A stretch of DNA of 64,000 bases from Biomphalaria glabrata (lineage: Eukaryota; Mollusca; Gastropoda; Planorbidae): contig NC_074720.1 of the NCBI RefSeq assembly GCF_947242115.1, forward strand, positions 27,099,377-27,163,376, in the 5' to 3' direction. A model generated the notes under the pieces. That model did no database searches. It worked only from the letters and a program-made list of their open reading frames with translations, and was not told where the DNA came from. Below, piece by piece: positions 49,310-61,050 of the stretch (within the stretch, counting starts at the first letter, position 1; the number at the start of each line of letters is the position of its first letter). Made by a program: the position numbers and the translations under genes.

Positions 49310-50804
49310 AAGAATATTTCTTTCCCAAACTTTTTTGCCTCGTAGACCCCTTGCCATGTTTTCTGGTTTTCGGTAGACCCCCTGCTTGATTTGCAATTTT
49401 TTGCAAATTCATTGCCATTTTTTAAAAACTTATTTCTAACTGTAGTGAGTTGAAGAGATTTAAAGTAATTTAAAGCTACAGTAAATGTATAGAGATCTAT
49501 TTTTGTTTTATTAATAGAATTCAAATTTAAACCAATTAAAATAACAATTAATATGTATTGCAAGAATCACTAAACGCGCTGGAAATGTTTTATTTTCAGG
49601 ATATGCATCCATTGCTACGGATATTATGTTTCATATAGGAATTTGTTGTTCTATAAAGTAGACATTCAAACATTAAATATTTATTAATAAATTAATTTGC
49701 CTTAAGTATCATTTTAGAAATTTTCGCAAAGAGTAGTCTCCAGTGTATCTCTTGATCTTTCACGTCTGGCTCAAATATTGGATCCATGGAACTATTTTTA
49801 CTAACAGGAGAAGGGGCAAAAGTGAGTAACTGGCGCCTAAACCAGTACGCTTCAAGCAGGAAGGGCTCATTAGCCTTGGCTAATCACCTAGTTGATGGAA
49901 AACTGAATTCAAACCTCTGCTGCCTTGCAGCTAAACCCAAACATGGCCAAAGGCTTCGTGGGTTAACCCTCAGGAAAAATATGGAGCCGGCGACCTTTAT
50001 GTAGTTTGCAGCACACAACGCTACACCCTGTCAAAGCCTGTGACGCCGCTGATCCCAAACTATATATATGTCATTTGCAAAGAATCACATAATAAGCTTT
50101 TAATTTTATAATTCATGCAACCGATGTGCCCTTGAACTGTATTGTTGCTTAATGAAATTCTTTTAATAACGTCAGATGTAGGTTTGTGTAAAACAGTTTT
50201 TACAACTACAGCGGCTGGTAATATTACTAGTTTTACCTTTTGTGTTTTCCATATTTTGTTATAAGTAAAGAGATATTGTAAGACTCTCACAAACCATCAT
50301 CTTTTCTATATGGATCTATTATTAACTTTGTGTGTTTGAAAGTTTTTCAAATCTGTATCTATTTTGACAGGGTGGCATTGTCTCAGATGATCCTCCAGTC
50401 ATATCGTCATAAAAAGGCAACCGCTTGTTTATTAAGGAATGAATCCCAATTTTAAATAATCATTGCTATACAACCCATATTTCTTTTTGTTAGACATTAG
50501 TTACATATGAATAAATTAAGCTATTTAAAAAAAAAGTTTAGAAATTAAATACAACAATTTTTTGTTTGAATAGCAGGATAAATATTTAAATGATTAATTA
50601 AGGTACAAATCATATATTAGTGTATGAAAGAATTACATTAATGGGATGTAAAAATTAAAGTCACGACCTGCTTAAATTAAATCTATTATCGTAGACCCCC
50701 GTGGACATCTCATAGACCCCCAATTATATTTTTTACTTTCGTAGACCCTTTGGAAGTCTTCGTAGACCCCTGGGGGTCTATATAGACCACTTTGGGAATC
50801 ACTG
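49310..50804. mobile_element. hAT-like element (tentative)
   Basis: The right end (complement) is CAGTGATTCCCAAAGTGG. The left end is a degenerate TTTCCCAAACTTTTTTGCC. Both sides carry repeated 'CGTAGACCCC' subterminal motifs, typical of hAT elements. No transposase is seen. The gap 49,111-49,309 has no gene. Confidence 0.45.
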
Positions 50805-50809
50805 CTGTA

Positions 50810-51150
50810 GAGCAACGGGGAACATCGCAGGGAACAAGGATATTTCTTATTGCGAAGCCAACGCCATGTATTATGGGGCTTTGTTTTGGTTTCCCTTGCC
50901 AGTAGAATGTAAAATTGCTTTCTGTAAGAGATCCACTGCCTGCCAGTCTGGTTTCTTGCAGACAGGCCACGACAACGTTTAGTCTGTTCTCTGTCGGAGA
51001 TGGCAGTTTAAAGCATTTCAATGACGAGTTCTGGATCACCATTAAAGCCAGGACACATTGTATGTGTGTTCCAGCTTGCGAATCGCAGTAATGTTGAGGG
51101 CGTTCTTTTGATTGTATTGGAAGGTGCATATTGTTCCATTGTTTAAATCT
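50810..51150 (-). mobile_element. LINE endonuclease fragment
   Basis: The minus strand reads VVACLQETRLAGSGSLTESN, then FTFYWQGK and HGVGFAIRN. This is the N-terminal half of the apurinic-type endonuclease of LINEs ('QETRL', 'GVGFAIRN'). The fragment stops at the hAT-like element on its left. Confidence 0.8.
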
Positions 51151-51254
51151 GTCACTCACTAGTTATAAAGAGCACTCTTACAAAATAGCCGTCAGCTTCA
51201 TAAAGTCTTTTTTTTTTAACTTTTTAAAAATATTACTTGTTTGGTTGCTATTGT

Positions 51255-51735
51255 TTTAACCAAGCATATATCAACTCTGTCTGTTAAAAAGTTTGAACAC
51301 GTTATTTCTCACACACCCAATCTCGGATCAAGTTGAAACTTTGCACAATTATTCATTGCATAGGAAAGACATGAATAAAAAAAAAATAAAAAATTCTTCA
51401 TTATTTAGAGATACGGCTAAATATGCAGGATGTCGTCCTCTAAGATAATTGAACATGTTATTTCTCCCACACCCATTGTCGGATCAAATTGAAACTTTAA
51501 ACAATTATTTACTGTAAGCCTACCTAATAAAACAATCAGTAAAATAAAATTAAACAATTATATTATTAATTTTGGTAATTAATTATTTTGATTGATATCG
51601 AATACTGGAAATAACTTCTACATTGTTGAGATACACAGCTGTAATTGCCGAGTTCTTTCCCTTAGATAAGCTGTGTTTTTGAGTCGGAATTCGAACTCGA
51701 GACACTTTGATATGTGGTCAAGCAGTTTTTACCAC
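51255..51735 (-). mobile_element. tRNA-derived SINE with a duplicated body
   Basis: Minus strand: A-box-like 'TTTGACTAAGTGG' and B-box-like 'CGAGTTCGAATTCC' at the head (about 51,735-51,660). Two body units with 'TTTCAACTTGATCCGAGATTGGGTGTG' (variants) follow, then the end 'CAGACAGAGTTGATATATGC'. Bodies of this family are at 16,985-17,375 and 60,138-60,245. Confidence 0.65.
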
Positions 51736-51739
51736 TTAG

Positions 51740-54240
51740 TCAAATATCCCACAAATATGCAAAGATAGATTCTCTACGGGCCATTGATGGACGGGCGCCG
51801 ACAGGCTTTGATGTCCCCTGCATTTGGCACGGTACGACTCTGTATGTAAGGCCTATAAAGTTTAATATGGAATAAGATAGAATACTATGTAGGCTTATAA
51901 TGCGTAGTGTATGATTTAATATAGAACAGGAGCTACAATATGTAAAGTCACATATAATGTAACATTTTGAAAGGCAAAACATTTGGTTTTGATAACATCT
52001 ATTTACATGTAACAAACACACGAACACATACCTATATGCAAGTGTTAATGTCTGGAAATGTAGTTCTGCAGTTAATAATTTTTTTGAAAACCAGTTACTG
52101 ATGCGTCAATGGAATAAAAAAAAGGTCAACATAAGAGATACAAAGATGCACCCCCGCGCTCCCTCAAAGAATCTACCCCCATGGTTGGGTAATGCTGGTA
52201 TGATCACTTCTTGTGGAGTTCTTAGTGGAGTTACGAGGCAAAGCCGTCAGAGAAGACAAAAAGCAAGAGTAGAAGCCGCAATACTGCAATAGAACTTTAG
52301 ATCTCTATGTGCCTTGAGTGTAACCTGTTTTTTAAAGCGAATATCAGACTTAAAAGCCAGCTTAAAATTAAGAAGAGACTACCACAAATGGTATACACAG
52401 TGAAGCACAAATCCAACGCAATTATATCTAGTTCTAATGCGTGCTTATCTTGTCCTCAGTAGTTTCTTTTAAATATTAATTAGGCCTATAGCACAGAGAA
52501 AGTTAGCTCCACTTTTTTTTACACATGATCGTCAATCATTATTTAAAAGTACAAGCAACGCTCAGCATACATTCTAGCTGCTTCTCAAAATAACAGGGGA
52601 CAAAAATAAACATATATTTTAAACATTGAAAAACAATCTGTGTATATAATATGTCGGATAAACAACAGCCTAGATTTCAAGTAAACAGACTTTGATTGCG
52701 TTAAGAATTCATAAAAGATTTTATCATTCTTATTCTATTAAATAGGTTGGTGCGCATACATAGGTGGCGTCTGCGTTATTATGATAGAATATCTATTATT
52801 GAAATGTCATTATAAGTTTTGTTTGTGTACGGTGGATGAATATACATTGTTTAAAAAGTGGGTTACAAAATGGATTCATTGAACAAAAAACGTAAAAAAC
52901 ACAATATCTTCGAACCAATCAACCCAATACGGAACCGATCCAAATACATTACAGAGGGAAAACAAAAGTTCTTAGGAAATGATCTGTTCCATTTTGATTT
53001 TTATATGTGCTAGAAATGATTACATTTAGAAACAGAAAAAAAAACGAGTCTCAAAAAGTCCAAAGAAAAGATTCCGATGATACAAAGCTTTATCTTTAGG
53101 TGTTTGAAAAAAAATGCGCATTATGTAATGCATTTCTAGACATCCAGACTAGAGGAAACAACACAAAACCTATTAGGTCTGATGTAACTGCATGAAAGTG
53201 GCTCAAAGTTAATATTACTAAAGCCTTGAGTCCTGTTAACACGTGTTGATGACTAGTCTCAAGTCTGTTGTGCTGAGAAAAAAAGGTTCTCATTTCTTTA
53301 GACTACTTCGACTTGGTTGTTGTTTGGATACGACTGAATCTGAAGCGTCAAGAAAAATTCTTCCCAGTACATTTGCATTTCTCATGACTTTGAACAGGCG
53401 GAACTTCATACCGTCACTACAACCTCATGACTTAATGGTCAAATGATGGCGTTGTAGTTTTAGACAGAAAGATATTGAACTCCTTTACACACCTTCAATG
53501 CACAACCAATTCCTTTCACTTTAGATTTAGATATACATTGGAATTGCTCCCCTTGTTTCTCCTCTTCGAATATCACGTGACATCTGAAAAGAAGCTGCAG
53601 TGGTAAAAACGGTTTTTGGTTATCAAGGAGGATAATCACGCAACAATGAAGTGAATCATCGAGTTACTGGCCTTTAAAGATTTTGTTTTATTCAAATGTC
53701 CTCCAATATACTTTAAAAGCAACACTTACATTTAAAAGCAATGCTGGAGTTTCGTATAGTAAACACAACCTAAATATTACGGCCCCCATTTTCTTGCCTC
53801 CCGCGTCCCCCAAAAAGGTTCCAGTAACAACATTTTCAATCAATTTTTAAAAAGAGAAAAGAAAAATTGCCTGATGTGGGGGCAGGTTTATAAGAGACAC
53901 AATATCTCAAACACCTTATCACGTCTAAATCCAGTCCTGTATAAAAGCTATGTAATTTTCCGAAAATTCCAAATAAAACAACATAACATTTATTTGTATA
54001 TGCCATACATAATACATTCAACTTTGAACTCTACCTGAGAATATTTCAACATATTTATCAACACACACACACACACTGCAGTATGTCTACATTGATACAT
54101 ACACGTAGTATACATAGGCAACTCATTATCCTTTGATCTAAATACCAAGGAATGTTTCCCGAAGATGAAGTTGTGGTGCTTCTTTAGAGCAGCAGGGTAA
54201 GTTGTTTGTCCATTCATCGTCTCTCGAGACAGTACAAGCC
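51740..54240. other. Stretch between the SINE and the Kelch-like gene
   Basis: No supported exon. A minus-strand AATAAA (53,989-53,994) may be the poly(A) signal of the Kelch-like gene 400 bp past its stop. An (AC)n run lies at 54,061-54,076. Confidence 0.45.
53989..53994 (-). terminator. Candidate poly(A) signal of the Kelch-like gene
   Basis: AATAAA on the minus strand about 400 bp downstream of the stop codon at 54,392. Position fits; not verified. Confidence 0.4.
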
Positions 54241-54249
54241 AAAGAAAAT

Positions 54250-54415
54250 GGACCATTAAACTCTGCAGATTTCCTTAGAATATAGTGCATTAAACTCTGC
54301 ACTTGTCCACAGAACATAGTGCATTAAACTCTGCTCCTGTCCATAGAACAAAGAACATTAAACTCTGCTGATTTCCATAAAATATAGTGCATTAAACTCT
54401 GCTGATGTCCATAGC
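54250..54415. repeat. ~36-bp minisatellite at the 3' end of the Kelch-like gene
   Basis: About five units of 'CATTAAACTCTGC...CCATAGAA.ATAGTG'. The outermost unit overlaps the last codons and the stop of the gene. Confidence 0.8.
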
Positions 54416-54541
54416 TAGAGAATCTTTCAACATATATTTCTCCATTGTGGTTCTGATACAAGCCATACATCTTGTTATGTTAGCAGGTCTTAAGTTTCTG
54501 ACAGACTGGAACACACCTTGGAGTTCAATAGGCCATACATC
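54392..54541 (-). CDS. Kelch-like gene: terminal exon
   Basis: 49 codons and stop: [20 protein letters not shown], then [20 protein letters not shown] and SLAMDISRV. It likely gives the closing strand of the propeller and a short tail. The last codons and stop lie in the first unit of a ~36-bp minisatellite, so the tail was probably set by repeat expansion. Confidence 0.85.
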   Translation of the reverse strand, partial: DVWPIELQGVFQSVRNLRPANITRCMACIRTTMEKYMLKDSLAMDISRV

Positions 54542-57500
54542 CTGACACAGACACACAAACAAATTAGTGGTTAATAAAACAAAAATTCGTGATTTTTCAA
54601 ATCGAATTAGGAAATCCAAATCAAAATCGACCAACTCCTTTAGATATATATACATCCATTGTCTTTATGAAATATATTACTTTTTGGAAACCAAAGAATA
54701 TAGATAAATATTACACAGACGATAGATCTCTATGCGGCTAGCTTACCGGTAAATCTGAATTATCGGGTGTTTCTCCAGCAATAATGTAGACTATCCCATC
54801 ATGCAGCAGAGCGCCATGCCAGTAGCGAGCAAAGTCCCATAACTGTGATTTGTGATGGATGCTGGAACTTCGGTCATTTAACTTCATCTTCCAGACACAC
54901 CCCTCCTAGAGAAATGAAAAAGTGATGGATTAGAACAAGTCTTATGCAACACCTAATGGGTAATGAGCTAGTCTTCTTGTACACAAGATCAGCCACCAGG
55001 TAGACCATGGAAGTTACCTGCGTGATTAAGTAGATCTTGTCCATGTCTATGATAGTCCTCGGCAAGCAAGTTTCCGATGGCATCTCACCAAGTATGTACG
55101 AAGTGTTGGTGGCAGTGTTGAAACACTGGACCGTCTTGGAGGTGACCGTGTCGTTTTCTTTACCTCCACAGATTATCACCTTTTTACCTGAGGATTTTTT
55201 GTGCGTTGGACATGATTTAGTGTTTCATTAGGACACTATTGGAAGGACAATAGGACAGGCTTAAAGTAAGCCAAAAAAAGACAACTTGATGACATGATTA
55301 AAGTATAAGAATATTTAGGCCCGAATCGTTATATTTGTTTTAAGGGTTGGTAGATGATGTGATTAAAAAATTGTTATATAGTAAGTTTTTGGGATCGTTA
55401 TAAAGACATTATATCACCCACTTGCTTCATTAGAACATGTCTAAAGAAACTAGGATTTGATAAATGCCTGAGAAAATGAACCAATGTAAAAAAAAAGAAA
55501 TGAGATATGAAATCTAGAGCTGACCTATGACTGCTGAGCCGCTTGACCTGACTGCAGTGTGTAAGAACCCCACATCTGTCCAGACAGCTTTAATAGTATC
55601 ATAACATTCAACACTATTTAGTGTGGTCACCTGGTCACAAAGAAATATGTCATACACTGTACACACAAGCCAAAAAATGTCTGTCTTAGAATGTAATAAA
55701 GTTTAACTAAATTAATAATAATAATAATAATAATAATCTTTATTGTCCGTATGGAAATTTGTCTTACAATTTGTGCATTACACCAAAACAAAAACCCATT
55801 GTAACTATAGGAAACCAAAGTGTACACCAGACTACTCATAATTTACTTGTGACAAAGTTTATATCAGATTGTTCTTATTTAATGATTTGAGTGCCAGAGG
55901 AACAAAAGAGTGTTTGTGTCTGTTTGTCTTTGCCATCGGTGTCTTGTATCTCTTTTGTGATGGTAAAATCACAAAATCCTGACACAAAGTGTGATTCTTT
56001 ATTTCGAGAATCTTGTTAGCTTTTTTATAGATGTTTGTCTCAGACAACTGCCCAAATGGGTTTTGTTTTTTGACAATGATTTTACCAGCAAAATTCTGAT
56101 TTCTTGATAACAAAATAAATGTTTTGTACACAAAGTCTAGACATTTTCTTTATGTTTTCGCACTATAACTTATTAAGTTTATATGTACATCCTATTTTAG
56201 TTATTTCTAGTTATTAATCTTGACTTAGATCTAATGTTGTGGGTCTTACGTATGTTCAAGTTAATATTTTGACTTCATGGAAAACTTACTTATACAATAA
56301 ATGATGAGTTGGGGTTGCATTATGAATAAGTTTGTACATTACCAACGACTTATGTATTATGTTTTACTATTCTAGAAGCAATGAATAGATCTACAATACT
56401 ACAAGTCACAACTTTGATATGTACCTCATTGTTGAGTCCACCCAGGACGTAGAGACATGGACCCACAGCAACAATCACGTGGTTCCTTCTACCTACGTTC
56501 ATTGGAGCTAATTTGACCCAAGAATTTTTGCGAGTTTCAAACTGAAAAATGCACACATGCACATGAAATAGCATAATCATGGTGTTTTTTTTTTTAATTC
56601 CACCTATCACAAACATAATCACGTTATCAATCACAATTAGTCACATCCCTCACAGTGTCACATACCTCACAGTTAGTCACATCCCTCACAGTGTCACATC
56701 CCTCACAGTTAGTCACATCCCTCACAGTGTCACATCCCTCACAGTTAGTCACATCCCTCACAGTTAGTCACATCCCTCACAGTTAGTCACATCCATCACA
56801 GTGTCACATCCCTCACAGTTAGTCACATCCCTCACAGTGTCACATCCCTCACAGTGTCACATCCCTCACAGTTAGTCACATCCCTCACAGTGTCACATCC
56901 CTCACAGTGTCACATCCATCACAGTGTCACATCCCTCACAGTGTCACATCCATCACAGTTAGTCACATCCATCACAGTGTCACATCCCTCACAGTGTCAC
57001 ATCCCTCACAGTGTCACATCCCTCACAGTGTCACATCCATCACAGTGTCACATCCCTCACAGTGTCACATCCATCACAGTTAGTCACATCCATCACAGTG
57101 TCACATCCCTCACAGTTAGTCACATCCCTCACAGTGTCACATCCCTCACAGTGTCACATCCCTCACAGTTAGTCACATCCCTCACAGTGTCACATCCCTC
57201 ACAGTGTCACATCCATCACAGTGTCACATCCATCACAGTGTCACATCCCTCACAGTGTCACATCCATCACAGTGTCACATCCCTCACAGTGTCACATCCA
57301 TCACAGTGTCACATCCCTCACAGTGTCACATCCCTCACAGTTAGTCACATCCCTCACAGTGTCACAACCCTCACAGTGTCACATCCCTCACAGTGTCACA
57401 TCCCTCATACCGTGGCATGCAATTCCCATCCTCTCACGTAACTAGTACATTGTCACTCCACTCACACTGTCACGTCGCTCACACAATGTCACGTCGCTCA

Positions 57501-60500
57501 CACAATATCACGTGCATCACGTCACTTCCGATTGAGTTACATCCTTCACCTTTCGTAGAATCAAAGACAAACTTTTGACTTGATCGTTCCGCAATGTTAA
57601 TCTCTATATATAATTCTCTACGTCGCCCAACCATGAGGGACATTACGCACGCACGCCGACTCTCTAACCCTCGATGAAAAAGTCTTGGAAAGATAACTCT
57701 TTTATTTCTGCAAGTCGGACTAGAGTTGCCCCACGTTACTTTCGCGGTGACAGAGCGCGGCTCAGAACAAATAAAAGGGGGAGGGGGAGAACAAGTAAGA
57801 GGTCTCTGTAATGGCACTAGACTGACTGTTACCAGCATTCACCGCAACGTACTGGAGTGTAAAACTATCGCAGTTGCTACCTCACAAACTGTCCTTATTC
57901 CCCGATATCCCTGACTCCATCAGATTCAAATTTGCCTTTTACCTTTACACGCAGACGATTTCCTTTTAGATTTGCCTTTGTCATGACAATTAATAAAGCT
58001 CAAGGCCAAACGTTCAAAAAGATATGCCTGTATCTTTCAAAACCTGTTTTCAGTCCTGGACAATTGTATGTTGCTCTCACCAGAGTTCCTTCCCCACTCC
58101 CACCCTATTTGGACAACTGGGTCTTTCAGGAAGTGTTCACCTGTCACTAAATAGCGTCATATGCTACGCCGTTGGTCGACTAGTATTATTTAATGTTTTA
58201 CAGACTGTAACTCTAAACACAAACATTAACTCAGGTTTTAACACTAAACACAGGCTTTTACACTAAACATAAGTCTTAACACTAAACACAGGTTTTAACA
58301 CTAAACACAGGTTTTAACACTAAACACAGGTTTTAACACTAAACACAGGTTTTAACACTAAACACAGGTTTTAACACTAAATTCAAGTTATACATTTGTT
58401 ACAATTTGTCACACCGTTCCAACAGTATTGTTCCCATGTAGACACATTGTGTCTCACTTAACTATATTACGTTTATTACAGAAAGTCACATCTTTTAGAT
58501 GGTAGCACATCTTTGATACACTGTCACATCTTTGATACACTGTCACATCTTTGATACACTGTCACATCTTTTACACTGTGTAAAATTAAAATTACCAAGC
58601 AATCACAGAGACGTTATTCATCATCCCAATAAACAGATTTAGAACCATTGTTTCTATTTCATTACCTCATTAAGCTCATTTATTTAACAACATTCTCAGT
58701 GTCAAAAAGTAGATCATCGAGCATGTGTTCTCACAGAAAGTTACTCTATTGTCAGACGTAGATCTATCCTGTAAGATCCTTTTATTTGTTAACTAAATGT
58801 AAGTAGTACAGAGAGTTGCTACTGTTTGAAATAAATATAGAATCTACCTGAAATAAAGCGTTCATCGTATTTTTCCCTCCCGCTACAAAAATGTCGTCCC
58901 CATAACTACAAGCAGAACTACCAAGTCCCATGTCTTCTGGCAAGGCAGGTAACTGGAACCACTCTTCAGTTTTAAAACTGTTTAAGGGAAAACATTAGTT
59001 TTACTTAGATGTTAAACATAGTTTATAATTGTCTGTCTATCTGTCCTGTCTGCCTGTCTATCTATCTATCTATCTATCTATTTATCTATCTAATCTATCT
59101 ATCTATCTATCTATCTATCTATTTATCTATCTAATCTATCTATATATCTATTTATCTATCTATCTGTCTATATATCTAAGAAAAACGCTTCCATTACTTT
59201 GTACTTACACATAAGCGTAAAAGTTGTCTTTGCCCTCTCCTAGAACAATCATGACGTTATCATAAAGACTTGCTCTACGATACATGGCGCTGGGCGGACA
59301 CTCGTCATGTCTCCTAGACAGTAGGATGTGGTACTCCAGACTCCGTCTCACCATCTCTAATACCTGACGTAAAGACATACAATGCCACGACTAGAACAAG
59401 CTTCAAATAAGAAGTAAAGTTTGGCCAGATACATTTTTGACATTAGCATTTCATGCACGTTGGCATGTTAACGGGCTCTAGTTGTTGTTATGTGTTCACT
59501 TCAACTAGTTCTGGATGTGCAGGTCAGTGATTCTGCTGTCAGAAACTATAAGCAAACATCTGTATCAATAGTGCATACATCATTGACAACAAATAACTAT
59601 GTGCATTGTATAAGTATTGTGTATATACTTACAAGCATTACCCACCGGCTACGCCCGTTGATTTGTCTAAGTTTATATTTGGTCTTTGTTTTCCCTTTCT
59701 TTCCCCCCTTAACAATTACAATACAATAAATCAAACGCCCTTCAAACCCACATATTCTAAAGCGCTTTACCGCTCACCTTATAAAGTGCTTAAAAAACGG
59801 TAGTAAAATCTTGTACTTTTCAATATGTTGGGGGGGGGGGGAGTTGTTAAGCGCTCGGCTTCTCAACCTGGGGTCCTGAATTCGAATCTCTGTGAAGATT
59901 GCGATTTTGAAATTTGGGGTTTCTAGGGCGCCCCTGAGCCCACCCAACTCTATTGGGTACCTGACTTAAGTTGGGGAAAGTAAAGGCTGTTGGCCGGTAT
60001 ACTGACCACATGACACCCCGCTCGTTAACCGTTCGCCATAGAAACAAATGACCTCAGCATTGTCTGCCCCATAGATCGCAAGCTTTGAAAGGGAAACTTT
60101 ACTTTACTTTCACTATGTAGAGTCGAAACTGCGAATTTTCCAAAGCATATATCAACTCACCCACTCAGTCTGATAAAATATTTGTACATGCTATTTCTCC
60201 GACACCCAATCTCGGATCAAGCTGAAGTTTTACAATTCTTTTCCCTTCAAACCATCATCACTTCAAACAAGTAGAATTTCTTTCCCTTGTTCAATACACA
60301 TAACACGTGTATTGAACAAGGTAAAGAAATTCATCTTGTTTGAAGTGATGGTATAAGTTGAATTAATCCCCTTTATAAGTCGCCGCTCTAAAATGTTGAT
60401 TACAACAATACCAACAATACCTATACAATCTTCTAGTCATAAATAGCTCACTAGCAGAGTGGTTAGTACATTCAGCTCCAGCAGACGAGAGCCACGAGTT

Positions 60501-61009
60501 CAAATTCAGGTCGTTCCCCCAATTACGGTAAAATCCACCCAGATCTCCCTTTCTCCCCCCCCCTCTCTCCCATTTCCCAATTGGTCCAGATTAGTGATAG
60601 GATCATTGCGCATTGAGAAAGCAATAAAAAAAAAGTTTCCCTTTCAGACCTTGTGGTCTATATGGCAAATGATGTAAAGGTCATCTGTTTCTGTGGCCTA
60701 CGGTTAACAAAGGTGTCATGTGGCCAGCACAGCCTCCTTTACTTTTCCACCACTGATGTCAGGTATCCATTAGCTAACGCCGACCCTAGTGACGCCACTG
60801 CTGATCCAATTTAAGTGATACACTTCGCATAATCTTTTTTTTTAAAGTAATTTTTGGTTTTCTTGTTTGAAAAATTTAATCGCGGCTGTTTCGCTCATAC
60901 AAATATTTTAGTTGTCGTAGGCTGAAGGTAAGTGATAACAGGTGAAAATGTTCCTAGTTCCTTTTTTTTTTTGTCCACGGCAAGTGGGAGATATAGTGAT
61001 GAATGATGA

Positions 61010-61050
<41 letters not shown>

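Noticed and set aside
52101-52292. 63-codon plus frame with a basic tail
   Set aside because: No splice partners, homology or repeat support; background.
55859-56131. Extra Kelch-gene exon
   Set aside because: The translation ([20 protein letters not shown]) and the ATT tail identify a LINE 3' end in the intron.
56579-57445. Reading frames of about 195 codons in the Kelch intron
   Set aside because: They lie wholly in the 17/19-bp minisatellite, antisense to the gene.
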